Origin: JAXDLK01 sp034666665
GTDB taxonomy: Bacteria > Desulfobacterota > Binatia > JACPRU01
DNA length: 15,698 bases
Assembly (NCBI GenBank): GCA_034666665.1
Contig: JAXDLK010000139.1
Location: 1 to 15,698 of the forward strand
Direction of reading: 5' to 3'
Made by a program: the position numbers and the translations under genes. The notes beneath the pieces are model-generated. The model searched no databases. It was not told the DNA's origin and saw nothing but the letters and a program-made list of their open reading frames with translations. Positions within the stretch are counted from its first letter, which is position 1. Each line of letters starts with the position of its first letter. Of the stretch, positions 1 to 7,621 are shown one piece after another.

Positions 1-1331
1 TCGGAGACCTTCGGGTGCGATTGCAGCACTTCCTCCACCTCGCCGGGAAAGACGTTGAAGGCGCCGCGGAAGTACGTCTCCTTCTCGCGTCCGACGAGAT
101 GCAGAAACCCGTCGGAATCGAGGAATCCGACGTCCTCGGTGTAAAGCCAGCCGCCGGAGTCGAGCGCACGTGCCGTCGCCTCCGGGTTTCGCCAGTAGCC
201 CCGCATGTTCGCCGGAGAGCGGACGGCGATCCGCCCCGTGCAGCCGACCTCGAGGGGACTCCGCGCTTCGTCGACGATTCTCAGCTCCACGCCGGCCGTC
301 GGGCGGCCGACGGTCGAGCGGCGCTTCCCTGCTGGATCGGCGGCCGCCGTCGCGCTGATGATCAAGCTCTCGGTGCACGAGTAGCCGGTCAGCACCTCCG
401 CCCCGAGCTTGGCCTGGACCTCGTCGGCCAGATGCGCCGCCAGGGGGGCCCCACCGAAGGTCACCGTCCTCAGGAACGAGAAATCACGGCCGGCGAGCTC
501 CGGCGACCGCACCATCATCATCAATACCGGCGGGAAGCCGCCGAGGGCAGCCGGACGCAACCGCTCGATCTGCCGGATCATCCACGCCGCGTCGAAATGG
601 TCGTGCAGGACCATCGTCCCCGCGCTCCAGATCTGCAGATGGACGCGCGCCATGGCACCGACGTGGCTGAGCGACACGCCTGGCCAGAAGGTCGGCGTCC
701 CCGGCATCGGGTCCGCGGCGAGGCGCGTCCGGAAGAGCCGGGTGAGCGCGATCATCGCCGCCGAGTCGTAGACGGCACCCTTCGGCGGCCCCGTGGTACC
801 GCTCGTGTAGACGATCGCCAGCGGATCCTCCGGCCGGACGTCGGCCTCCGCGCGTTCGACCGCGGCGTCGCCTTCGCCGGACTGCATCCAGCCCGCGAAC
901 GTTCCCGGTCCCTCGCCGTCGAAGCGGACGACGTGCTCGAGCTCCGGCGCCGCATCGCGACACTCCTCGACCAGCGCCGTGAAATCGACTTCACCGCGCG
1001 CACCGGTGATGATGACGGCGCGCGGCGTCGAGCTCGCGAGAATGTGGCGGATCTCGTGTCGCCGATAGCGCGGCGAGATTCCGCTGGTCACCATGCCGAT
1101 ACGCGCCGCACCCAGGTAGGCGATCATGTATTCGGGACAGGTCGGAAGAAGCAGCCCGAGGCGGTCGCCCTTCCGCAGTCCGCGCGCCAGCAGGGCCGCA
1201 GCGAACCGCCGCGACCCCGCCTCCCATTCGCGATAGCTCCAGTCACGCCCCTGGAAGTGGAACGCGGTCGCGTCGGGAAGCCGCTCCGCCGTCCGCCGGA
1301 GCTCGACGCCGGTCGTCGGGGCGGCTTCCAT
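1..1331 (-). CDS. AMP-forming acyl-CoA synthetase (ANL family), 3' end off the left edge
   Basis: Activates a carboxylic acid with ATP to an acyl-adenylate and then to the CoA thioester, probably in the cytoplasm. Reading the minus strand from ATG 1331-1329 gives an unbroken frame of about 443 residues to the window edge. Visible family motifs are the P-loop-like TSGTTGPPKG at residues 176-185, GYSCTES (the usual YGxTE region), YTEDVGFLD, and the hinge GREKETYFRGAFNVFPGEVEE near the end. The missing part is the small C-terminal domain with the catalytic lysine. Position one of the second glycine in the hinge is Ala (RGAFN rather than GGxN). The ATG is chosen because the N-terminal LRRTAERLPDATAFHF block begins about ten residues later, as in the family. 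There is no clear Shine-Dalgarno sequence, and in-frame GTG codons lie a few codons upstream. The substrate cannot be read from the sequence; it may be a fatty or aromatic acid given the crotonases nearby. Confidence 0.9.
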   Translation of the reverse strand, partial: MEAAPTTGVELRRTAERLPDATAFHFQGRDWSYREWEAGSRRFAAALLARGLRKGDRLGLLLPTCPEYMIAYLGAARIGMVTSGISPRYRRHEIRHILASSTPRAVIITGARGEVDFTALVEECRDAAPELEHVVRFDGEGPGTFAGWMQSGEGDAAVERAEADVRPEDPLAIVYTSGTTGPPKGAVYDSAAMIALTRLFRTRLAADPMPGTPTFWPGVSLSHVGAMARVHLQIWSAGTMVLHDHFDAAWMIRQIERLRPAALGGFPPVLMMMVRSPELAGRDFSFLRTVTFGGAPLAAHLADEVQAKLGAEVLTGYSCTESLIISATAAADPAGKRRSTVGRPTAGVELRIVDEARSPLEVGCTGRIAVRSPANMRGYWRNPEATARALDSGGWLYTEDVGFLDSDGFLHLVGREKETYFRGAFNVFPGEVEEVLQSHPKVS

Positions 1332-1414
1332 GCTGCGCGTACCAGTGTCCCGTCTCACAAAGGACTTCACACATCTCGCGGCCCTCGCCGCCGCTTCCGG
1401 CGTTGCGCCTCCTC

Positions 1415-1434
1415 CGAATATTGCCCGATATTCG
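1415..1434. promoter_or_regulatory. AT-rich 20-bp dyad, possible operator upstream of the acyl-CoA ligase
   Basis: Perfect 7-bp inverted repeat CGAATAT / ATATTCG with a 6-nt spacer, lying in the 270-bp gap between the divergent ligase and response-regulator genes. It is unusually AT-rich for this region. Its size and symmetry fit a dimeric repressor site such as a TetR-family operator, which often control acyl-CoA ligase genes. That role is inference. Confidence 0.4.
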
Positions 1435-1556
1435 TCGTCGGCGCGCCTTGGCAGCGACGGCGATCATCCACGATCTGTGCAAAGCCCTTTGCGAGACGGA
1501 ACACCAGCATGGTCGCGCTCACCGGTGGGATCGCCCGCGGCGCCGTCTCCTCCGTC

Positions 1557-1565
1557 TGCTATGAT
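1557..1565 (+). promoter_or_regulatory. Extended -10 promoter for the response regulator/kinase operon
   Basis: TGCTATGAT reads as an extended -10 (TGn plus TATGAT, five of six matches to TATAAT). It sits 37 nt upstream of the response-regulator ATG, giving a short leader. No good -35 hexamer is seen 17 nt upstream, which an extended -10 can tolerate. No clear Shine-Dalgarno sequence follows. Confidence 0.4.
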
Positions 1566-1601
1566 CGACCGTGCAGGCCCGTCGCCGCTAACCCACCGTT
1601 C

Positions 1602-2012
1602 ATGGAAAGCTCACCGCCGGTCCGGATCCTGTTGGTCGACGACAGCCCCACGTTTGCGGGAATCGCGCGCCGTTATCTCTCGTCGCACGCCGGCATCGAG
1701 GTTGTGGGCGTCGCGGAGACCGCCGCGGACGCGCTCGATCGCTGCCACGCACTTCGTCCCGACCTGGTGCTCACCGACGTCGAGCTTCCCGACGGGAACG
1801 GTCTCGATTTGATCCGTACCCTGAAGGAAGCGCACAATGCTCCTCGCATCGTGGTGATGACGGTTCATCCGGAGGACGGATACGCGGAGGTCGCCCGGGC
1901 GGCGCGTGCCGACGGCTTCGTCTCGAAGTCGGACCTCACCGGGCATCTTCTGCCGCTCCTGCGATCCCTCTTCCCGCAGCTTTCGAGGTCACCCGCGAGC
2001 GATGAGCGCTGA
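1602..2012 (+). CDS. Single-domain response regulator (CheY-like receiver)
   Basis: 136-residue receiver domain with no output domain. The acidic pocket is Asp13-Asp14 (LLVDDS), the phospho-acceptor is Asp59 (LTDVELP), and the switch residues are Thr87 (VVMT) and Lys109 (VSKSD). All are intact, so it should accept phosphate. The sequence resembles the N-terminal half of NarL/FixJ-type regulators, but it stops after helix 5, so it probably acts by protein contact or as a phosphate shuttle. The start is ATG 1602, giving six residues before the first beta strand. Its last 11 nt overlap the start of the downstream hybrid kinase in another frame, which points to one transcript and a shared pathway. 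A long open frame continues upstream of the ATG, but it runs antisense to the acyl-CoA ligase and is not coding. Confidence 0.88.
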   Translation: MESSPPVRILLVDDSPTFAGIARRYLSSHAGIEVVGVAETAADALDRCHALRPDLVLTDVELPDGNGLDLIRTLKEAHNAPRIVVMTVHPEDGYAEVARAARADGFVSKSDLTGHLLPLLRSLFPQLSRSPASDER

Positions 2013-3987
2013 CGCCGGCGGCCCCCCCACCCGACAGCCGATTCCGATACGGCCTCGCATTCGCGAGGCCGGCGAGACGGAACGGCAGACGCAGGCGGTG
2101 CTCGCGGAAACGGAAGAGCGCTACCGCCGTCTCCTCGATCTCTCGCTCGACGCGATCGTCGTCCATCTCGCGGGAAAGATCCTGCATGCGAACGCAGCGG
2201 CGGCCCGGCTGGTCGGCGCCGCGACGTCCGATGACCTGCTCGGCCGGTCCGTTCTGGACTTCGTCCATCCCGACTCGCGGCCGGCGGTGATCGAGCGCAT
2301 GCACCGCGCGTCGGAAGCCGGTTCGATGCTGGACCCGCTCGAGGAGAAGCTCGTCCAACTGGACGGATCGATCATCGACGTGGTGGTGTCGGGGGCGACC
2401 GTCACCTTCGGCGGCCGTCCGGCGATTCAGCTGCTGATCCGCGACGTCACCGATCGGCGGCGAATCGACGCCGCCCTCGAGGAGACGGAGCGCAGGTTCC
2501 GTCAACTCTTCGAGTCGAGCCTCGACGCGGTGGCGATCAACATGCTCCCCGACGGCCGTTATCTCGAGGTCAACGACGAGTTCGCGCGCTTGACCGGTTT
2601 CCGCCGCGAGGAAGTGCTCGGGCACACCCCGATCGAGCTCGGAGTCTGGGTGGACCCGTCGGTCTACGACGAGGCGATGAAGGAGCTTCGCCGGCAACGG
2701 GTGGTGAGGAACGTCGAAGCGCGGCTGCGCCAGAAGGACGGCGGCATCGGCTGGATCCTCTACTCGGCCGTGGTCGTCGAGGTCGCGGGACAGCCGGCGA
2801 TCCTGTCGTTCGCGCGCAACATCAGCGCCCTCAAGCAGGCGGAGGAAGAGCTCGCACGCGCGCGCGACCAGGCGCTCGAGGCGTCGCGGATCAAGTCGGC
2901 GTTCCTCTCGAACATGAGCCACGAGATCCGCACGCCGTTGAACGTGATCCTCGGCTACACGGCGCTGATCTCGGATCACCTGAGCGAGCTCAACGATTCG
3001 ACGCAGCAGCCGCTGTTCGGGGCGATCCGGGCCGCCGGCAAGCGGCTGGTCGGCAGCATCGACGCGATCCTCGATCTCTCCAAGATCGAGTCGGGCATGT
3101 TTCGCACGCATCCGCACCGGCTGCGCCTGCGGCCGATTCTCGAGGGGATCTTCGAGGAGCACGGCGCGATCGCCCGGAAGAAGGGGCTCTCGCTGTCGCT
3201 CGCGTTCCGCGTCGACGACCCGGTCGTCGAGTTCGACGAGTACTGCTTCCGCCAGGCGATTTCCCATCTGCTCGACAACGCCATCAAGTTCACGGAGCGC
3301 GGCAGCGTCGTCGCCAGCGTAGGGCAGGATCCCGACGACGTGCTCTTCTTCGAGATCCGCGATACCGGCGTCGGTATCGATCACGACTATCTGTCGCGGC
3401 TGTTCGAGCCCTTTTCGCAGGAGTCCTCCGGCGACTCGCGCCGGTTCGAAGGCACGGGCGTCAGCCTCGCCTTGACGAAGCGCTACCTCGAGCTGAACGG
3501 GGCCGCGATCGCGGTCGAGAGCCAGAAGCGCTGGGGCTCGACGTTCCGCGTTCGTTTCTCGCGCTCGATGACCTTGCGAACCGAGCCGGGAGCGGCGCGA
3601 CCACGGCCGGTGGTGCTCGTCGTCGAAGACGATCCCGACAGCCAAACCTACATGAAGCTCCTGCTGCGAAATCACTACGACGTCCTGGTGGCGTCCAGCG
3701 TCGAGGAGGCCCGCCGCCACCTCGCGGATCGTGGATCGGAGATCCGCATCGTTTTGATGGACCTCTCCCTCGGCGGCCCGGAGAACGGCCTCTCGCTCAC
3801 GCGCACCTTGCGGGCGAACCCGCAGCTCCGCCGGGTTCCGATCATCGTCACCACCGCGCACGCGCTCGCCGAGTACCGCTCGACCGCCCTCGCGGCGGGC
3901 TGCGACGCCTACCTGTCGAAGCCGTTCGACTACGAGGAGCTGCTCTCGATGATGCGGACGATGGTCGCGAAGACCGAAGCGGTTTAG
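2002..3987 (+). CDS. Soluble hybrid sensor histidine kinase (PAS-PAS-HisKA-HATPase-REC)
   Basis: 661-residue kinase starting at ATG 2002, inside the end of the response-regulator gene. Order: short coiled N terminus, PAS domain at about 40-160, second PAS at about 165-285, coiled linker, HisKA with His307 (SNMSHEIRTP), HATPase with N box D425-N426, G1 box DTGVGID from 454 and FEPF, then a C-terminal receiver with Asp543-Asp544, acceptor Asp587 (LMDLS) and Lys640 (LSKPF). No membrane segment is seen, so it should sense a cytoplasmic signal through the PAS domains. The ligand or cofactor cannot be told. The G2 box reads GTGVSLALTK from 484, where GTGLGLA is usual, so one glycine is Ser. Phosphate could pass to its own receiver and to the upstream single-domain regulator. 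Confidence 0.93.
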   Translation: MSADAGGPPTRQPIPIRPRIREAGETERQTQAVLAETEERYRRLLDLSLDAIVVHLAGKILHANAAAARLVGAATSDDLLGRSVLDFVHPDSRPAVIERMHRASEAGSMLDPLEEKLVQLDGSIIDVVVSGATVTFGGRPAIQLLIRDVTDRRRIDAALEETERRFRQLFESSLDAVAINMLPDGRYLEVNDEFARLTGFRREEVLGHTPIELGVWVDPSVYDEAMKELRRQRVVRNVEARLRQKDGGIGWILYSAVVVEVAGQPAILSFARNISALKQAEEELARARDQALEASRIKSAFLSNMSHEIRTPLNVILGYTALISDHLSELNDSTQQPLFGAIRAAGKRLVGSIDAILDLSKIESGMFRTHPHRLRLRPILEGIFEEHGAIARKKGLSLSLAFRVDDPVVEFDEYCFRQAISHLLDNAIKFTERGSVVASVGQDPDDVLFFEIRDTGVGIDHDYLSRLFEPFSQESSGDSRRFEGTGVSLALTKRYLELNGAAIAVESQKRWGSTFRVRFSRSMTLRTEPGAARPRPVVLVVEDDPDSQTYMKLLLRNHYDVLVASSVEEARRHLADRGSEIRIVLMDLSLGGPENGLSLTRTLRANPQLRRVPIIVTTAHALAEYRSTALAAGCDAYLSKPFDYEELLSMMRTMVAKTEAV

Positions 3988-4031
3988 CCGCAATGCCGGT
4001 CACGTGAGCGCGGCTACGCCCGGCTCGCGCC

Positions 4032-4050
4032 CTCTCCCATCTTGGGAGAG
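4032..4050 (+). promoter_or_regulatory. Hairpin covering the Shine-Dalgarno site of the Usp gene
   Basis: Perfect 8-bp inverted repeat CTCTCCCA / TGGGAGAG with a 3-nt loop. The 3' arm contains GGGAGAG, the only plausible ribosome-binding site for ATG 4061, 10 nt downstream. Folding would hide it. The hairpin is also 45 nt after the kinase stop, but no U-run follows, so it is unlikely to be an intrinsic terminator. CCTCTCCC/GGGAGAGG hairpins also occur as dispersed repeats in many high-GC genomes. Confidence 0.45.
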
Positions 4051-4060
4051 CGTGGCCGCC

Positions 4061-4585
4061 ATGTCCCTACCGATGCCGAGCCCGAATCGAGTTCTGCTCG
4101 CGATCGACGAATCGGAGGCTTCGCGGCGGGCGCTCCGCTACGTGTGCGCGATCGCGCTTCCCAACGCCGACATGCAGGTCGTCCTCTGTCACGTGGTGTC
4201 ACCGCTGCCTCCTGACCTCCTGGAATCGCCCGGGGCCGACGACGCCGAAGAGGAGCGTGAGCTCACCGAGGAGCTGCGCGCCGCGCAGGCCGACTGGAGC
4301 ACCCACCGGAGCGGCTGGGGCGAGCGTCTGCTCGAGCGCGCCCGCGCATTTCTCACGCGCGCCGGGGTACCGCCGCCGCGCGTCGAGCTCCGTCTCGTCG
4401 ACCCGGGAGACTCGCACGGCGGCAAGCTCGTCGAGCACCTTCTCGAAGAGGCAGACGGCGCGCGTTGCCGCACGATCGTCGTCGGTAGGTCCGCCTTCTC
4501 GCGCTTGAAGGAGCTCGTCCGCACACACGTCGCCGACGATCTCGTGCGCCGGAGCCAGGGCTATACGGTGTGGGTGGTCGAGTGA
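4061..4585 (+). CDS. UspA-like universal stress protein
   Basis: 174 residues with a Rossmann-like UspA fold. The first strand is RVLLAIDESEASRRALRYV, with Asp16 at the usual nucleotide-binding position. The last two strands are TIVVGRSAFSRLKELV and TVWVVE. The glycine-rich loop G-2x-G-9x-G(S/T) that holds ATP is degraded here: only the first Gly is kept, the second is Ala, and Thr-His replaces the final Gly-Ser/Thr. It may therefore be a non-ATP-binding type. A charged insertion (DDAEEERELTEELRAAQ) follows strand 2. A GTG at 4004 would add 19 residues, but ATG 4061 is preferred because of the GGGAGAG upstream and the normal start of the fold. It follows the kinase gene on the same strand by 73 nt and is convergent with the crotonase gene 13 nt away. 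Confidence 0.8.
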   Translation: MSLPMPSPNRVLLAIDESEASRRALRYVCAIALPNADMQVVLCHVVSPLPPDLLESPGADDAEEERELTEELRAAQADWSTHRSGWGERLLERARAFLTRAGVPPPRVELRLVDPGDSHGGKLVEHLLEEADGARCRTIVVGRSAFSRLKELVRTHVADDLVRRSQGYTVWVVE

Positions 4586-4598
4586 TCGATCGGACGGA

Positions 4599-5390
4599 TC
4601 ATCGCTCCCGCCATTTCGGCGGGCGCTTCTCGGCGAACGCGGAGATCCCCTCGCGGGCATCGTCCGTCTGACTGACGAGGCGGATGTTCGCCTCCGCGAA
4701 CGTCAGCGCTTCGCCGACGGCCATGTCCTGCATCGCGTGAAAGGCGTACTTGCCGAGCCGGACCGCGGTCGGCGACTTGTCGACGATCCGCCCGAGCAGC
4801 CATTCCACCTTCGGGTCGAGCTCCGCCGGCGGCACGACGTAGTTCACCAGCCCCATCGCCAGCGCTTCGGCGGCCGAGAACGCCTCGCCGGTGATGCACA
4901 TCTCGAGAAGCTTCCGGCGCGGCAACACCCGGATCATGTGAGGCAAGATCATCATCGGGAAGAGACCGAGGCCGCTCTCCGGCGTGCCGAACGTGGCCGT
5001 ATCCGCGGCGATCGCCAGGTCGCAGGCGCAGAGGAGGCCCATGCCGCCCGCGCGAACGTGGCCGTTCACCCGCGCGAGGACCGGGACGTCGCAGCGCTCG
5101 ATGTCGCGGAAGAGCTCGACCAGATAGTGGCGGGGCTCGGCGAAGTCGAACTCGAAGGCGGCGCCGCCGGTTCCCGGCTTCAGGTCCGCCCCGGCGGAGA
5201 ACGCGCGCTGGCCCGCGCCGGTGAGAACGACGGCGCGGATCGAGTGGTCACCGGCGGCCGCGCGCACGCCGCCGGCGATCGCCGCGATCACGGCCTCGTT
5301 GATCGCGTTTCGCCGCTCCTCGCGATCGATCACGATCCACTGCACCGGGCCTCGTCGCTCGACCCGCACCGGCCGCGACGTGTCGCTCAT
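4599..5390 (-). CDS. Enoyl-CoA hydratase/isomerase family protein (crotonase 1)
   Basis: 263-residue crotonase, normal length for the family. The start ATG 5390-5388 is preceded by AGGAGA at good spacing. Visible landmarks are IVIDREERRNAIN near the N terminus, the oxyanion-hole segment RAFSAGADLK, NGHVRAGGMGLLCACDLAIAA, FGTPESGLGLFP, and the C-terminal EGISAFAEKRPPKW. Of the two catalytic glutamates of rat enoyl-CoA hydratase, the one in the GGGxELA position is Gly here (AGGMGLL), while the one in the PE position is kept (TPES). It may not be a plain hydratase; an isomerase, lyase or other crotonase reaction is possible. A second crotonase lies just upstream on the same strand, 127 nt away, with a strong palindrome between them. 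The substrate is unknown. Confidence 0.9.
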   Translation of the reverse strand: MSDTSRPVRVERRGPVQWIVIDREERRNAINEAVIAAIAGGVRAAAGDHSIRAVVLTGAGQRAFSAGADLKPGTGGAAFEFDFAEPRHYLVELFRDIERCDVPVLARVNGHVRAGGMGLLCACDLAIAADTATFGTPESGLGLFPMMILPHMIRVLPRRKLLEMCITGEAFSAAEALAMGLVNYVVPPAELDPKVEWLLGRIVDKSPTAVRLGKYAFHAMQDMAVGEALTFAEANIRLVSQTDDAREGISAFAEKRPPKWRER

Positions 5391-5430
5391 GCCGTCTCCT
5401 TCATCCCTGCGGCGGCCGCGAATTCCTCGG

Positions 5431-5466
5431 ATTCAGCAGCGTCCCCTCGAGGGGACGCTGCTGAAT
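5431..5466. repeat. Perfect 36-bp palindrome between the two crotonase genes
   Basis: Every base pairs: the left half begins ATTCAGCAGCGTCCCC, the centre is TCGA, and the right half is its exact complement. As RNA it forms a 16-bp stem with a 4-nt loop in the leader of crotonase 1, 40 nt before its ATG, and 51 nt after the crotonase 2 stop. No U-run follows on either strand. It could be a REP-like or miniature mobile palindrome, or an mRNA processing or stability element. Confidence 0.75.
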
Positions 5467-5517
5467 TGGCGGAATCGTGGCGCATCCCGAGAAAGGTAGT
5501 CCGCCGGCGCACGGCGC

Positions 5518-6303
5518 CTACGCCGCCGACCCGCCGAGCGGCGCGAACCGCGGCGGGCGGCGTTCGACGAAGCTCGCCACGCCCTCGCGGAAATCCGCGG
5601 CCCGGAGCGACGTGCGCATCAGCTCGTTCGACTCGGTCAGCGCGTCCGGCAGCCCGGACTCGAGATGCCCGTACACCTGGCGCTTGATCGCCGCCAGCGA
5701 CGCCGGCGAGCAGTTCTCGGCCACGTCGCGCGCGTAGGACATCACGCCTTCGAGGAGCGACTCCGCCGGAAAAACCCGGTTCACCAGGCCGATCTCGTGC
5801 GCCTCCTCGGCGAGCACGACGCGCGCCGAGAGCAGCAGGTCGAGGGCTCGCGAATGGCCGACGAGCCGAGGCAGAAGCCACGAGATCCCGTGCTCGGCGA
5901 CGAGCCCTCGCCGCGCGAACGCGGTCGTGAACTTCGCACCCGCCGCGGCGAAGCGAAGATCGCACATCACCGCCTGGACGAGGCCGATGCCGGCGCAGGC
6001 GCCGTTGATCGCCGCGATGATCGGCTTCGGGATCGCCAGCGGGAAGGTCTGCGGGTGCGTCGAGCCCCGCGCCGCTTCTCCGCGGCCGATCGACTGCAAC
6101 GCCTCCATGTCGGCGCCGGCGCAGAAACCTCGTCCCGCGCCGGTGACCACGATCACCCGCACCGCGGGGTCGTCCTTCGCTCGCTCGAGGAGGTCGAAGT
6201 AGCGAACCTCCATTTCCGCGGTCCAGGCATTCAGCCGGTCCGGTCGATTCAGCGTGATCTTCGCGACCGTGCCTTCCGTCTCGTAGAGAACGACTTCACC
6301 CAT
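5518..6303 (-). CDS. Enoyl-CoA hydratase/isomerase family protein (crotonase 2)
   Basis: 261-residue crotonase. ATG 6303-6301 has GAGGAGG six nt upstream; a longer frame extends upstream, but this start fits the fold (MGEVVLYETEGTVAKITLNRPDRLNA). The oxyanion segment is RGFCAGADME (59-67). Both hydratase glutamates are absent: Val109 replaces the GGGxELA Glu and Ala128 or Phe129 the PE Glu. Instead it has Glu137 in GLVAEHGISWLLPRLVG, matching the acidic residue that PaaG and enoyl-CoA delta-isomerases carry in GLIPDAGGTWLLPRLVG. An isomerase-like reaction is therefore more likely than hydration, but this is inference. The C terminus REGVASFVERRPPRF is typical. It is the first gene of a minus-strand pair with crotonase 1 and is divergent from malic enzyme. 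Confidence 0.9.
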   Translation of the reverse strand: MGEVVLYETEGTVAKITLNRPDRLNAWTAEMEVRYFDLLERAKDDPAVRVIVVTGAGRGFCAGADMEALQSIGRGEAARGSTHPQTFPLAIPKPIIAAINGACAGIGLVQAVMCDLRFAAAGAKFTTAFARRGLVAEHGISWLLPRLVGHSRALDLLLSARVVLAEEAHEIGLVNRVFPAESLLEGVMSYARDVAENCSPASLAAIKRQVYGHLESGLPDALTESNELMRTSLRAADFREGVASFVERRPPRFAPLGGSAA

Positions 6304-6323
6304 GCGTGCCTCCTCGGTGGCTC

Positions 6324-6338
6324 GTGGCCGCCGGCCAC
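6324..6338. promoter_or_regulatory. 15-bp dyad in the crotonase 2 / malic enzyme divergent gap
   Basis: GTGGCCG and CGGCCAC flank one central base in the 106-bp gap between divergent genes, 20 nt from the crotonase 2 start. It could be an operator acting on both genes, but G+C-rich dyads arise easily by chance here. Confidence 0.2.
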
Positions 6339-6409
6339 TCTGCCATACCTGGGCTCCTTCCGCTGCACCCGGCCTTGAACCGACGCGGATCGCGGACCAG
6401 TGTGGCGCC

Positions 6410-7600
6410 ATGACGGACTACGATCGCGAATCCGTGGAGCTCCACTCGCAGCTGCACGGCAAGCTCGAGGTGCGGAGCAAGGTCTCGCTCGCCAGCCGCC
6501 GCGATCTGAGCCTCGCCTACACGCCGGGAGTCGCGCAAGTCTGTCTCGAGATCGCCAAGGCGCCCGACCGGGTCTTCGAGCTGACGATCAAGCGCAACAC
6601 CGTGGCGGTCGTGTCGGACGGCTCCGCGATCCTCGGCATCGGCAACCTCGGCCCCGCCGCGGCCATCCCGGTGATGGAGGGGAAAGCGGTCCTCTTCAAG
6701 GAGTTCGCGGGCGTCGACGCGTTCCCGATCTGCCTGGCGACTCAGGACGTCGAGGAGATCGTGACCGCGGTGCGAGCGATCGCGCCGGTCTTCGGCGGTA
6801 TCAACCTCGAGGACATCTCCGCGCCACGGTGCTTCGAGATCGAGGCGCGGCTCCAGGATCTCGGCATCCCCGTCTTTCACGACGACCAGCACGGGACGGC
6901 GGTCGTGGTCGTCGCAGCGCTGCTGAACGCGCTCCGCGTCACGGGGAAGAAGCTCTCGGAGTGCACGATCGCGTTCAGCGGCAGCGGCGCGTCGGCGATC
7001 GCATGTGCGCGCCTGATCCTGGCCTGCGGCGAGACCGGCCTGCTGCCGCGACCCGGCGATCTCCTCCTCTGCGACTCGAAAGGCATCGTCCATCGCGAGC
7101 GCTCCGACCTGAATCCGTACAAGCGAGAGCTGGCCGAGCGAACGAACCACGACGGGCGCACCGGTACGCTTTCCGACGCGCTTCGCGGCGCCGACGTCTT
7201 CATCGGCCTCTCGCAGCCGAACATCGTGACCGCGGCCATGGTGCGGACGATGAACGCGCAGCCGATCGTCTTCGCGATGGCGAATCCGGTGCCCGAGATC
7301 ATGCCCGACGTGGCGCAGTCGGCGGGCGCGGTGGTGGTGGCGACGGGCCGGAGCGATCTGCCGAACCAGATCAACAACGTGCTCGCGTTCCCCGGAATCT
7401 TCCGCGGCGCGCTCGACTCCGGCGCCACGGCGATCAACGACGAGATGAAGGTGACCGCGGCGCGCACCCTCGCGGAGATCGTGATCGAGCCCGTGCCCGA
7501 ACGGATCCTTCCCGACCCGCTCGACAAGCAGGTCGCCTATCGGATCGGCGAAGCAGTGGCCGAAGTCGCGACACGAACCGGCGTCTGCCGGAGCACCTGA
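6410..7600 (+). CDS. Malic enzyme, short form (NAD(P)-dependent malate decarboxylation to pyruvate)
   Basis: 396 residues, matching the compact bacterial malic enzymes without a phosphotransacetylase tail. Oxidatively decarboxylates malate to pyruvate and CO2 in the cytoplasm. Catalytic Tyr37 is in SLAYTPGVA and Lys92 in GKAVLFK. The metal ligands are Glu134-Asp135 (NLEDISAPRCFEIE) and Asp159 (FHDDQHGTA). The dinucleotide-binding loop is GSGASA. ANPVPEIMPD and RSDLPNQINNVLAFPGIFRGALD are the conserved C-terminal blocks. The ATG at 6410 gives the standard N terminus; the frame stays open upstream, but that stretch is antisense to crotonase 2's leader. No clear Shine-Dalgarno sequence is seen. 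NAD versus NADP preference cannot be settled by eye. It is convergent with the selenoprotein gene, 28 nt away. Confidence 0.95.
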   Translation: MTDYDRESVELHSQLHGKLEVRSKVSLASRRDLSLAYTPGVAQVCLEIAKAPDRVFELTIKRNTVAVVSDGSAILGIGNLGPAAAIPVMEGKAVLFKEFAGVDAFPICLATQDVEEIVTAVRAIAPVFGGINLEDISAPRCFEIEARLQDLGIPVFHDDQHGTAVVVVAALLNALRVTGKKLSECTIAFSGSGASAIACARLILACGETGLLPRPGDLLLCDSKGIVHRERSDLNPYKRELAERTNHDGRTGTLSDALRGADVFIGLSQPNIVTAAMVRTMNAQPIVFAMANPVPEIMPDVAQSAGAVVVATGRSDLPNQINNVLAFPGIFRGALDSGATAINDEMKVTAARTLAEIVIEPVPERILPDPLDKQVAYRIGEAVAEVATRTGVCRST

Positions 7601-7621
7601 GCAAGCCGCCGGCGAAACCCC

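Noticed and set aside
15..1601. Long plus-strand open frame upstream of the response regulator
   Set aside because: It is antisense to the acyl-CoA ligase, is Arg/Pro-rich and has no domain. Only the part from ATG 1602 is a real receiver.
1936..3993. 685-codon minus-strand open frame
   Set aside because: Mirror frame of the hybrid kinase in high-GC DNA; the kinase frame has every expected motif.
5387..5965. Minus-strand open frame spanning the palindrome
   Set aside because: Overlaps crotonase 2 in another frame and is Arg/Ala-rich without motifs.
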